Shown here: in pieces, positions 1 to 8,868 of the stretch
Numbering within the stretch: the stretch's first letter is position 1
Layout of the letters: every line of letters starts with the position of its first letter
Origin: GCA-2687515 sp002687515
GTDB lineage: Bacteria; Pseudomonadota; Alphaproteobacteria; Rhodospirillales; UBA2165
NCBI GenBank assembly: GCA_030745835.1
Contig: JASLNU010000034.1
Location: 1 to 51,478 of the forward strand
Direction of reading: 5' to 3'
Length of the DNA: 51,478 nt
Translations under genes and position numbers: made by a program
Notes under the pieces: generated by a model
What the model saw: only the letters and a program-made list of their open reading frames with translations
The model's database searches: none
Told to the model about the DNA's origin: nothing

Positions 1-3000
1 CAGGCCGTTCAGGTCAAGGGTCGAGCCGTCGGCCAGGCGCATGGTCTCGATGCGGTTATCCGTATCCAGCCAATCCTGCAGACGGACCACGTCGGAAAGG
101 CTGTCGAAGGGCTGATCGACGCCGGACTGGTCGAGGATACCGACTAGCAGATCATTGCCCGATATGGCGAGGCGAATATCGGTGGCACCGATGCCGGCGC
201 CTAGCTCCAGGACATCATTGCCGCCGTCGGCCTGCAATGTCTGGGTGATCGAAACCGTGTCGGTCACCGCCGTCGTCTGGGTGCCCGTCAGGGTGCCGGA
301 CCAGCTATAGGGGCCGTCGGTCACCGTCGTGTTGTAATCATAGGTCTGGGCGGTGTCGTAGCTGAAGGCCTGATCTGTATTCTGCGTGGTCCAATAATCG
401 TCATGGATCACATCCGCACCATCGCCGCGCCCGAACCGGTAAACATCATCGCCGCCGCCGCCTTCCAGGAGATCGCTCCCGCCGCCGCCCGAGATTGCGT
501 CGTCGCCGCTAGTGGCGGCGGCGCCGATACCCGCTGGAGTCACCCCGGACAAATCAAGAACCGAACCGTCATCGAAGCGGATGGTCTCGATCTCATTGTT
601 GGCGTCGAACCAGTCGCGGAGGCGGATAACATCGGTGAGATCGGCGAAGGTGTCGGTTGCATCGGCCTTGACCCCGATGAGAAAATCGTCGCCGTCAACC
701 TGCGTGAGGATATCCGCCGCGACGATGCCGGCGCCGAACTGCAATGTATCGTTGCCGCCGTCGCCGGTTATCGTGTCGGTCACCGTCAGCGTCGCCGAAT
801 CGGTCACCGTCACGGTGCCGGCCTGGGTGACCGCGACATTGCCGTAATAGGTCGCCGTATTGTAGCTGACGATATTGCCCTCGCCGTCATAGTTGGGGGT
901 GCGCGTCGTATAGCTGCCCCGCCGCGTTTCCTGCCAGGTCACCGCAATATCGTGGCTGTAGGTGACACTCTGATCGACGTCGCCGGTATAGGCATAGCCG
1001 TCATAGATGATATCGGCGCCGTCGCCCCTCTCGAAGCGGTAAATATCGTCGCCGCCGCCGCCTTCGAGACGGTCGGCGCCGCGGCCGCCCGACAACCTGT
1101 CGCCGGCGCTGGTTCCGATCAATGTGTCCTGACCGCCGGTGCCTTCAAGCAGGTCGTTCAAGGAAACGGTAAAGGCTTGGTCATGGCTGGCGCCGGCGGC
1201 ATCGTGGACGCGGACTGTGACCGAATGGCTGGACGCCGCTCCGAAATCCAGGTCGGCGCCGGCCGCCACCAGCAATTGATCGCCCGCCAATTCAAACCGC
1301 CCGCCGGCATCGTCAATCAGGGTAAAGCTATGACCGCTGTCCGAGGCATCTGGATCGATCACGCCGCCCAAATTACCGACGACCGTTCCGCCGCCGGAAC
1401 CTTCATCGACCATGGTATTGTCCAGCGAGAAAGAAGTCGGTGCGTCGTTGGCGCCGGTTACCGTGACCGAGATGTCGGCTGTTGCTTCGATACCCCATAC
1501 GTCGGCAACCGTATAGGCGAGCGTCACCGCCGCGCTCTCGCCGTCAGCCAGGTACTGATAGCTGCCCCCCGGATCGTAGACGATCTGGTTGCCGGCGATG
1601 GCAACGCTGCCGCCGCCGGCACTGACGCTGGCTGCGGTAATGGCCAGCAGATCACCGTCGGGATCGCTATCATTTGCGAGCACGTCGATGATCACCGAAT
1701 TGTCTTCGCTGGTCGCACCGCTGTCTGCGACCGTGACCGGGGCTTCGTTCGTCGGCGCGGTAATTGTCTGATCGGCAAATTGGAGGAACTCGATTTCGGT
1801 CAACGTGTCCGTGCCTTGGTCACCGGCCAGGGCAGACACGGTTAAAGATCCCTTATCTGCAAGCACCGTGTAGTCCGCATAATTTCCAGAAAACACAGCC
1901 GTGTCCGTATCGGCGCCGCCATCAATCACGTCATCGCCAGCCCCACCCGTTAACGTATCGCTGCCTCCGCCGCCTGACAGCGTGTCGTCGCCGCGCCAGC
2001 CTTCCAGTTCGTTATTGCTGGCGTTGCCGGTGATGGTGTCGCCGCCGTCGCCGCCGATGGCGTTTTCGATGATGGTCGCGCCGTCGATGTTCAAGGCTTG
2101 GCCGAGGAGGGTGTTGGCGGCGCCGGCATTGATGTCGAGCGTGATGCTCGTCGACAGGGACGCGAAATTCAGGGTGTCGATGCCGGACGCATCGCTGATC
2201 GTCCCCCGCCCCGCCTCGCCGCCATAGCGGGACCATTGGTCGGTGTAGATGTAGGTATCGTCGGCGGTCTGGGCGTCGCCGTAGAAGGTCATGTCCCAAT
2301 CGTAGAGGGTGCCGATGTCATAGGTGGCAAGGTCCTGTATCCGGAGGGTCCAGGTGCCTTGCGAGGATTCACCCCAATGGGCAACCGAGCCGAAATTCCA
2401 ATCGAGGCTGCCGCCGCCGGTCAAACCACCATTGGCCGGCTGGTTGGCGAGGGTGCTGACGGTGCCGTCCGGGGATATCAGATCGATCCTGAGATCGCCG
2501 ACCCAGGTATGGGAAATGTTGAGGTGGGCTTCCACATACTGGATATCGATATCGGATGAGATATTGGCGGTTCTGGTCAGGGTTGCGTTGTCGGCGATGG
2601 TCGAGGTCGAGGTCAGGTTGTTGAAGCTGGCGGCCACCACATTGGCCTCGGTCGATTGCCTGTCCCAGGTTTCGGCGAGGCGCACGGCGGCGTGGGCGTC
2701 GACCAGGCCGTAGCCGTAATCATGGCTGAATTTCAGGCCGCCGCCGTTCCAGTCATCGGCGCCGGTGGTCTGCCAGCCCGAGGTGCTGGTCCGGGGGTTC
2801 TTCGATGAATAGGCGAGGATTTCCTGAACGTCCCGGTAGCCGAGATCGGGATTGGCTTCCAGCATCAGGGCGACGACGCCGGCCACCGCCGGGGCGGCGA
2901 ACGAGGTGCCGTTGATCGAGACATAATCGCCGGCTTCATAACCGCTGCCCCCGCTCACGTCGGTGGTGTAGACATTGGTCGCCGGCCCGGACACGAGAAC

Positions 3001-4290
3001 GGCGGCGCCGGGCGTGCTGAACGAAGATATATCGCCGTCAATTTCGATGCCGCCGACGGCAATGGTGTGGCGCGAGTTCTGCATGCCGTGGTAATTGACG
3101 TCTTCACCGTAATCCCAGCCGTTTCCCGCCGCGAACACGATGTTGGTGCCGAGCCCGCCCCGCCCCGTCGAAGCGGCATAGCTCAGCGCGTTGCCGAAAC
3201 TTGCGTATGAACCGCGAAGATTGTCTTCGAAAAATCCGGTAAATCCCCAACTGTTATTGGCGACGTCGACATTGGCCATATTGCGAAGCTGGGTTTCAAA
3301 CTGGGCGTCGGTGCCGTATTCGAAACTGACCCGGTAACCGGTGATGTCGGCGCCCGGCGCGACGCCGACCGCGTCGCCGCCGCCGACAGCGGCGGCGATG
3401 ACGCCGGCGACGGCGGTGCCGTGATTATCATCGGTGGTCGAGGCGTAGGAATCATTGTCGCCATCGGCTGAATCGTAATCGAGATCGGTACGGTAGTTGG
3501 GGGCCAGGTCGGAATGGTAATAGTCGATGCCGGTATCGACGATGCCGACGACGACGCCTTGGCCGGTATATTGGTCCCAGACATCGGTGACGTTGAGATC
3601 GACCCCGGCGTAAGAGGTGTTGCGCAAATGCCATTGATTGCCGAAACCGGGATCGCCGGGGATCAAGGCGGGGGCGATGCCGATGCTGCCCTGGGGCGGC
3701 GCCAGGGCGAAACCAACCTTGGCGATGCTCAGCGCGAATGCCGCCTGCCGGCCGACTTCTCCGGAACCATCATCCGGCGATAATTCCGGGCGCCGGTCCC
3801 TGGTCAACGGCTGCATCGGCCCACCGCCGGTTTCGCCGGCCAAATCTCCGGCTCCGATCACCGCCGGCAGTGGGCCGGGCAGCCCATTGAAACCGGCGCC
3901 GGACTGGGCGACGGCATGGGAATAAGGAAGCAGCGGCGCCAGCAAACTCAACGGAGACGCGCCGCCCTGTTCCGCCTGCCAGGCCGGCGCATCTGACCCG
4001 GTGCCGGTCGATAGGTCGCCATCCGGCGAGTCAGGCCGATGGTGGAAATTGCCACCCTTACCGGTGAACAATGAGGTTGAAGCCGGCGGGCTCCCAAAGC
4101 CGGCGAAATTTGACTGGGGCGCTTCATTGCCGGGCGCGATATTGGAACGGGCAATATCGCCGCTCGCTTCGGTTGTCTGGTAATGCAGGGAATAAACCGC
4201 CCCGGAGGCAGGCGGCGCTGCCTCGGTATGGGGACGCTCGGCGATCAAATTTTCCGCCGGAGAGATCCAATTTGGGCGTCGTTTGTCCAT
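1..4290 (-). CDS. RTX-type subtilisin-like serine protease, secreted by type I system (partial, C-terminus off the left edge)
   Basis: The frame is open for 1430 codons from ATG at 4290 to base 1 with no stop, so the C-terminus is missing. Residues 1-227 are Pro/Ala/Gly-rich with no Sec signal, as expected for a T1SS substrate. A peptidase S8 domain follows (about 228-500). Its triad is Asp252 (GIVDTGIDYY), His290 (DNHGTAVAG) and Ser463 (NGTSFAAPAVAG). A P/Homo-B domain spans about 560-670 (ISHTWVGDLRIDLISPDG). Next come calcium nonapeptide repeats (LSGGGGSDTLTGGAGDD, about 768-793), a cadherin-like module (DVLANDSDPDGD) and two long RTX modules. The ABC exporter and HlyD genes lie just upstream on the same strand, so this is their likely cargo. 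An extracellular calcium-dependent protease is inferred; its substrate is unknown. Confidence 0.92.
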   Translation of the reverse strand, partial: MDKRRPNWISPAENLIAERPHTEAAPPASGAVYSLHYQTTEASGDIARSNIAPGNEAPQSNFAGFGSPPASTSLFTGKGGNFHHRPDSPDGDLSTGTGSDAPAWQAEQGGASPLSLLAPLLPYSHAVAQSGAGFNGLPGPLPAVIGAGDLAGETGGGPMQPLTRDRRPELSPDDGSGEVGRQAAFALSIAKVGFALAPPQGSIGIAPALIPGDPGFGNQWHLRNTSYAGVDLNVTDVWDQYTGQGVVVGIVDTGIDYYHSDLAPNYRTDLDYDSADGDNDSYASTTDDNHGTAVAGVIAAAVGGGDAVGVAPGADITGYRVSFEYGTDAQFETQLRNMANVDVANNSWGFTGFFEDNLRGSYASFGNALSYAASTGRGGLGTNIVFAAGNGWDYGEDVNYHGMQNSRHTIAVGGIEIDGDISSFSTPGAAVLVSGPATNVYTTDVSGGSGYEAGDYVSINGTSFAAPAVAGVVALMLEANPDLGYRDVQEILAYSSKNPRTSTSGWQTTGADDWNGGGLKFSHDYGYGLVDAHAAVRLAETWDRQSTEANVVAASFNNLTSTSTIADNATLTRTANISSDIDIQYVEAHLNISHTWVGDLRIDLISPDGTVSTLANQPANGGLTGGGSLDWNFGSVAHWGESSQGTWTLRIQDLATYDIGTLYDWDMTFYGDAQTADDTYIYTDQWSRYGGEAGRGTISDASGIDTLNFASLSTSITLDINAGAANTLLGQALNIDGATIIENAIGGDGGDTITGNASNNELEGWRGDDTLSGGGGSDTLTGGAGDDVIDGGADTDTAVFSGNYADYTVLADKGSLTVSALAGDQGTDTLTEIEFLQFADQTITAPTNEAPVTVADSGATSEDNSVIIDVLANDSDPDGDLLAITAASVSAGGGSVAIAGNQIVYDPGGSYQYLADGESAAVTLAYTVADVWGIEATADISVTVTGANDAPTSFSLDNTMVDEGSGGGTVVGNLGGVIDPDASDSGHSFTLIDDAGGRFELAGDQLLVAAGADLDFGAASSHSVTVRVHDAAGASHDQAFTVSLNDLLEGTGGQDTLIGTSAGDRLSGGRGADRLEGGGGDDIYRFERGDGADIIYDGYAYTGDVDQSVTYSHDIAVTWQETRRGSYTTRTPNYDGEGNIVSYNTATYYGNVAVTQAGTVTVTDSATLTVTDTITGDGGNDTLQFGAGIVAADILTQVDGDDFLIGVKADATDTFADLTDVIRLRDWFDANNEIETIRFDDGSVLDLSGVTPAGIGAAATSGDDAISGGGGSDLLEGGGGDDVYRFGRGDGADVIHDDYWTTQNTDQAFSYDTAQTYDYNTTVTDGPYSWSGTLTGTQTTAVTDTVSITQTLQADGGNDVLELGAGIGATDIRLAISGNDLLVGILDQSGVDQPFDSLSDVVRLQDWLDTDNRIETMRLADGSTLDLNGL

Positions 4291-4777
4291 TATCGCCTTG
4301 ACCGATAATCAGTTTCCGGCCCCGCCCGAACGTTCACCAAACCATCAACGCCGCAAACGGGAACCCGTTAATATCAACACCCTCAAATGAGCTTCACACG
4401 GAAGCCGTTTATTTCGTCATCCCAAGGCACGCGCATAACAAAAGCCGGCGCCACCGGTCACCCGGCCGCCATGCCTTGAAAACGCATCTCCCCAATAAAT
4501 TGTCGATTCCCTACAGGTTTCCAATCATAGCAGATTTCAGCCGATAATACGATAAAACTATTGAGATAAATTTATCAAAACATTTGAACTAATACTAGTC
4601 ATAAAATCATTTTATCCCGTGTTCGTATATAAAGTATCCTGGCGCGCAAAAGTTTGCGCACGGCCTAAATAGGCAGAATTCAGCCGGTTTTAACGCATTC
4701 GTAGTGGGAAATAGCCGCGGATTGTGGCGGGCTTGTGGCGGCGTGAGTAATTTTACCGCCTGGTGGCCCGATTCACC
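4291..4777. promoter_or_regulatory. 487-bp AT-rich gap upstream of the RTX protease
   Basis: No credible gene is seen here. The segment 4530-4640 is much more AT-rich than its surroundings and probably carries a separate promoter for the protease (minus strand). An inverted repeat GCGCAAA-AG-TTTGCGC sits at 4644-4659 and could be a regulator site. The 13-mer at 4587-4599 (AACTAATACTAGT) recurs at 47517-47529, upstream of the flavin reductase gene. Assignment as a regulatory region is inference. Confidence 0.4.
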
Positions 4778-6190
4778 CTAGCGTTCGCGCAGGGCTTCGT
4801 CCCGGTAACGGAACAGGGGCGCCATGACATATTCGATGAGCTGGCGCTTGCCGGTTTTGATCTCGGCGGTGGCGGCCATGCCCGGGGTCAGCGGCACCCG
4901 CTCGCCGTTCACCATCATGTGGGTTTTTTCGACCGACATCCGGGCCAGGTACACCGGCCCCAATTTCTCGTCTTGAATGGCATCGCCCGAGATGTGCAGC
5001 ACCGTGCCGGCAACGGAACCGTATTTGGTGAACGGGAAGGTCTCCAGCTTGATCTCGACGCTTTGCCCCCGGCGCACGAAGCCGATGTCCTTGTTGAGGA
5101 TCCGGGCCTCCAATTCCAGCTTGTTGTTTTCCGGCACGATCACCATCAGTGTTTCCGCCGGTTGCACCACGCCGCCGACGGTATGCACCGACAATTGCTG
5201 AACAATACCGCCGATCGGCGCCGTCAGGCGGGTCAGCCTGCCCCTCTGCTTGGCCTTGACCAGTTCTTGGCTGAGGGCGCTGCTTTCGCGCTCGGTATCC
5301 TTGAGCTGGCCGAGGGCCTGGCGGCGGAACTCGGCCTCGGCCTGCGCGATCTGCTCCTTGACGGCGGCGATGGCGTTGGCGCTTTCGTTCAGCTTGTGCT
5401 GCTGCAACTCCAACTGCTTTTGCTTGTCGATGTATTCCTGTTGCAGTTCGAGGTACCGGAGGCGGGGGAAGTGGCCTTGATCGCTGAGCTTCTTGACGCC
5501 TAAAACCCGCTCTTCCATCAGCGGGATTACCAGTTTCAAACCCTCGATGCTTGTCTCGGTTCCGCGCCTTTCGTTTTGCCGTTGTTTCAGCTGGCTGGCC
5601 AAGGCGGAAAGCCGCGCCCGCTGCTCATCGCGGGCGCTGATCAGAAGCCGCTCATGCAGGCGGACCAGGTTGGCGGGGACGCCGGGCGGCGCCTTGAACG
5701 CCGAGATAGGATCCCGGGCGCCGCTGAGCATCGCCTTGAGCCGGGCCTCGGTGGTCCGGAGCTCCATCAGGTCACTTTGCAGCCGGCCGGTGTCGGCCGA
5801 GGTGACGGTCGAATCAAGTTCGATCAAAAGATCGCCCTCGGCCACCGTCTGGCCCTCGGCCACGCGCAGCGATTTGACGACGCCGATTTCAAGCGACTGG
5901 ATGACTTTTGTCCGCCCCGATGGAATGATCTGGCTTTGCGCCGTGGCGTGGGTGTCCAACTCGCCGAAAACGGCCCACAAAACGGTGATCAGGAACAATG
6001 CCGAGATCGCCAAGGCGATGCTGCGCCCGAGCGGCGAAGCCGGTGTTTCCATGACCTCCAGCGCCGCCGGCATGAATTCCAATTCGCCCCTTGTGGGTTT
6101 CGGCTTGCCCCTGTTGTCCTTGGCCTCGGCCCGGTCCTCGCGCCATGCCTGGACGGCGATGCCGAGGTGATGTTTCAGGTTGTCGAACAC
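4778..6190 (-). CDS. HlyD-family type I secretion membrane fusion protein
   Basis: This 470-residue periplasmic adaptor should link the inner-membrane ABC exporter to an outer-membrane TolC-like channel. It has a cytoplasmic N-terminus of about 55 residues and one membrane segment at about 57-76 (IALAISALFLITVLWAVFG). A lipoyl/barrel half-motif follows (VKSLRVAEGQTVAEGDLLIELD). A long coiled coil rich in Glu, Gln, Lys and Leu comes next, then the second lipoyl half and a beta barrel (LTAPIGGIVQQLSVHTVGG). The start is GTG at 6190 with AGGGG just upstream. It begins 15 bp after the ABC gene stop, so the two are cotranscribed. No TolC gene is in the window. Confidence 0.93.
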   Translation of the reverse strand: MFDNLKHHLGIAVQAWREDRAEAKDNRGKPKPTRGELEFMPAALEVMETPASPLGRSIALAISALFLITVLWAVFGELDTHATAQSQIIPSGRTKVIQSLEIGVVKSLRVAEGQTVAEGDLLIELDSTVTSADTGRLQSDLMELRTTEARLKAMLSGARDPISAFKAPPGVPANLVRLHERLLISARDEQRARLSALASQLKQRQNERRGTETSIEGLKLVIPLMEERVLGVKKLSDQGHFPRLRYLELQQEYIDKQKQLELQQHKLNESANAIAAVKEQIAQAEAEFRRQALGQLKDTERESSALSQELVKAKQRGRLTRLTAPIGGIVQQLSVHTVGGVVQPAETLMVIVPENNKLELEARILNKDIGFVRRGQSVEIKLETFPFTKYGSVAGTVLHISGDAIQDEKLGPVYLARMSVEKTHMMVNGERVPLTPGMAATAEIKTGKRQLIEYVMAPLFRYRDEALRER

Positions 6191-6205
6191 GGCCCCTGTC
6201 CTCGC

Positions 6206-8539
6206 CTAGTCTTCGGCGCCTTCGCCGGCCGGTGCCGGGCGCTGGATCACGATTTTCCCGTCCGCCGTTCTGGATACGGTGGCGACCGGCGGCTTTAAAG
6301 CCGCGGCCGGGGTTTCGGCGGCGGGCGGTTCGCCATCCAGGGGGGCGCCGTCGATCTGGCATTGCCAAAGGAAGGCATAGCGTCCGTTCGCCGCCAATAA
6401 CTCCTGGTGGGTACCGTCCTCGACAATCTCGCCGGCTTCGAGGGTGATGATGCGGTCGCAGTCGCGCACCGTCGACAACCGGTGGGCGATGACGAACACC
6501 GTCCGGTCCTGGCATATGTGGCGCATATTTTCCTGGATGATCTGCTCGGATTCATAATCGAGCGCCGATGTCGCCTCGTCCAGGATCAATATCTTCGGGT
6601 CGGTCACCAGGGCGCGGGCGATGGCGATACGCTGGCGCTGGCCGCCCGACAGCGAGGCGCCGCGCTCTTCGATAATGGTGTCATAGCCCTCGGGCAATTC
6701 GAGAATGAATTCGTGGGCGCCGGCGATCCCGGCGGCCCCGACCACGGTTTCCATCGACATGGTCGGATTGGCGAGCGCGATATTGTCGCGCACCGAGCGG
6801 TTGAACAAAAAGTTTTCCTGCAGGACAACGCCGATCTGGCGGCGCAGCCAGGCCGGATCGACCATCGCCAGGTCGATGCCGTCGATCAGCACCCGCCCGC
6901 TTTCCGGAAGGTACAGTCGCTGCACCAGCTTGGCCAGCGTACTTTTCCCCGAACCCGACCGGCCGACGATGCCGATCACCTGCCCGGCGGCGACATCAAG
7001 GGTCACCCGCTTCAGCACTTCCGGCGTGTCGGGACGATAGCGGAAGACCACGTTGTCGAAGGTGACGGCGCCCTTTAATGCGGGCAGCGCCGCCCGTGAC
7101 GCACTGGCCGCGTTTTCGGTTTTTTCGTTGAGGATGTCGCCGATCCGGTCGATCGAAATGCGCGCCTGCTGAAAATCCTGCCAGAGCTGGGCGAGGCGCA
7201 GGATCGGTTGCGAAACGCGCCCGGACAGCATGTTGAAAGCCACCAATTGGCCGACCGTCAGGTCGCCGTCGATGACCAGCCGGGCGCCAAACCACAAGGT
7301 CAGCGCCATGGTCATCTTCTGGATGAACTGGACCCCCTGGCTGGCGATATTGCCGAGGTTGGTGGTCTTGAACGATATATCCACATAACCGGCGAGCTGT
7401 TCTTCCCAGCGGCGCTGGGCCTGGGGCTCGATGGCGGCGGCTTTCAGGGTTTCAACGCCGGTGACCGATTCCACCAAGAACGCCTGATTCTCGGCGCCGC
7501 GCCTGAATTTTTCCTCGACCCTTTTCCGCAACAGCGGCGTCACGATCAGCGAGAACACAACATAAAACGGGATCGACGCCAGAACGATCAAGGTCAGTAT
7601 CGTGGAAAATTTGAACATCACCGCAAAAAACACCACGGTGAAGGCGAGATCGACCACCAGGGTCAGCGCCGAGCCGGTGAGGAAATTGCGGATGTTCTCC
7701 AATTCGCGCACCCGCGCCACCGTCTCGCCGACCCGGCGGACGCCGAAATAGGCGATCGGCAGGCTCATCAGATGCTTGAACAGCTTGGCGCCCAGTTGGA
7801 CATCGATGCGGTTGGTGGTGTGCGAGAAAAGATAGGTGCGGAGGCCACCCAAGAGAACCTCGAACAGGGAAACCACGACCAGCGCGAAAATCAGGACATC
7901 GAGGCTGGTCAATCCCCGGTGGGTGAGCACCTTATCGATGATCACCATGAAAAACAGCGGCGATACGAGGGCCAGTATCTGCATGAAGAAGGAGGCGATA
8001 AGAACTTCGCCGAACAGGCTGCGGAACTTGACGATCGCCGGGATAAACCAGGACACATCGAACTTGGCGCCGCCGCCGGCGAGCAGGCTGCGCGTCGTCA
8101 AAACAATCAGGCGGCCGGTCCAGCTGTTATCGATTTCGGCGCGCGATTTCTTTTGCGGCCGTCCGACGAGGGGGTCGTGGACCAGAATTTCATCCTTGTC
8201 GGCGTTCATTTTCGCCAGGATCATGTAAGTGCCGTCGCCGCGCTCGGCGATCGCCGGCAGGCCGATGGCATCGCCCAGGCGTTCCCATTGGCCGTCGATG
8301 GCGCGGGCCTTGAGGCCGATTTCCTTGGCCGATATCAGGATATCGCTTTCGTCGAAGGCCGCGTCCATCTTGCCGCGGGCATGCCGCACTTGGTTGATAT
8401 TGGCGGGCCGTTCCAGGTATTTTGCCAGCATCACCAGGCAATGAAGGCCGCTATCCGATACCGACCCGGCAATATCCTCGATCTCGCCATCCTCGATCTC
8501 AGATGGGGTCTGACTTGGCCCGTTTTCTGTGTCGCTCAT
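6206..8539 (-). CDS. Type I secretion ABC transporter with inactive C39-like N-terminal domain
   Basis: HlyB/LapB-class exporter of 777 residues from the chosen start. ATG at 8539 is preferred over the in-frame ATG at 8563 because GAGAGG lies a few bases upstream of it. Residues 20-150 form a C39 peptidase-like domain in which the catalytic Cys of the DCG motif is Ser30 (DSGLHCL). It therefore probably binds cargo and does not cleave a leader. The six-helix membrane domain spans roughly 165-450. The ATPase domain shows Walker A (GRSGSGKST, about 526), signature LSGGQRQR (about 630), Walker B ILILDEATSALD (about 650) and H-loop IAHRLSTV (about 683). It heads the cassette ABC, HlyD, RTX protease. 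Confidence 0.95.
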   Translation of the reverse strand: MSDTENGPSQTPSEIEDGEIEDIAGSVSDSGLHCLVMLAKYLERPANINQVRHARGKMDAAFDESDILISAKEIGLKARAIDGQWERLGDAIGLPAIAERGDGTYMILAKMNADKDEILVHDPLVGRPQKKSRAEIDNSWTGRLIVLTTRSLLAGGGAKFDVSWFIPAIVKFRSLFGEVLIASFFMQILALVSPLFFMVIIDKVLTHRGLTSLDVLIFALVVVSLFEVLLGGLRTYLFSHTTNRIDVQLGAKLFKHLMSLPIAYFGVRRVGETVARVRELENIRNFLTGSALTLVVDLAFTVVFFAVMFKFSTILTLIVLASIPFYVVFSLIVTPLLRKRVEEKFRRGAENQAFLVESVTGVETLKAAAIEPQAQRRWEEQLAGYVDISFKTTNLGNIASQGVQFIQKMTMALTLWFGARLVIDGDLTVGQLVAFNMLSGRVSQPILRLAQLWQDFQQARISIDRIGDILNEKTENAASASRAALPALKGAVTFDNVVFRYRPDTPEVLKRVTLDVAAGQVIGIVGRSGSGKSTLAKLVQRLYLPESGRVLIDGIDLAMVDPAWLRRQIGVVLQENFLFNRSVRDNIALANPTMSMETVVGAAGIAGAHEFILELPEGYDTIIEERGASLSGGQRQRIAIARALVTDPKILILDEATSALDYESEQIIQENMRHICQDRTVFVIAHRLSTVRDCDRIITLEAGEIVEDGTHQELLAANGRYAFLWQCQIDGAPLDGEPPAAETPAAALKPPVATVSRTADGKIVIQRPAPAGEGAED

Positions 8540-8868
8540 TTCGCCTCTCGGGCCAAAATTCAATAAATTCCGTTTAAGGCCTGTAAATGTTTAACCCGCC
8601 CGGAGCGAGAATAGCAACAATACGGGGACGTCCGATCGTTGCCCATTTCGCCGGCCGGTTGCATAATATCGGCGGCAATGAACCCGGCGTCGCCGTTTTC
8701 AGCCCTTTTTGCGGCTTCGGTTGAAATGATATACCATAGGCAATATTAACCATTTGGGCAGGTAACCCTTGGTGGTAATTTGAACGGCCCGCAAATCTAG
8801 TATTATTTCCATTATCATTTGTTAATTAGAAGCATTAAAATTTTTTGAACCTATCGGGGTGAATTGAA
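8540..8868. promoter_or_regulatory. Divergent intergenic region between the T1SS cassette and the radical SAM locus
   Basis: A 329-bp gap separates two divergently transcribed units and must hold promoters for both. The right half (about 8780-8850) is AT-rich, with runs such as AATTAGAAGCATTAAAATTT close to the radical SAM start. No clear operator palindrome or RNA gene was recognised. Confidence 0.4.

Noticed and set aside
403..1845. Long plus-strand frame of 480 codons
   Set aside because: It is antisense to the RTX protease, whose domains are clear, and its composition (Ala, Gly, Val, Asp, Arg) is the usual shadow of GC-rich repeats.
6206..8539. ABC exporter as the processing exporter of the Cys-Gly peptide
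   Set aside because: Its C39 domain lacks the catalytic Cys and the peptide has no double-glycine leader; the RTX protease is the better cargo.
7208..8566. Plus-strand frame of 452 codons rich in His, Gln and Asp
   Set aside because: Antisense to the ABC exporter with intact Walker and signature motifs; no family features.
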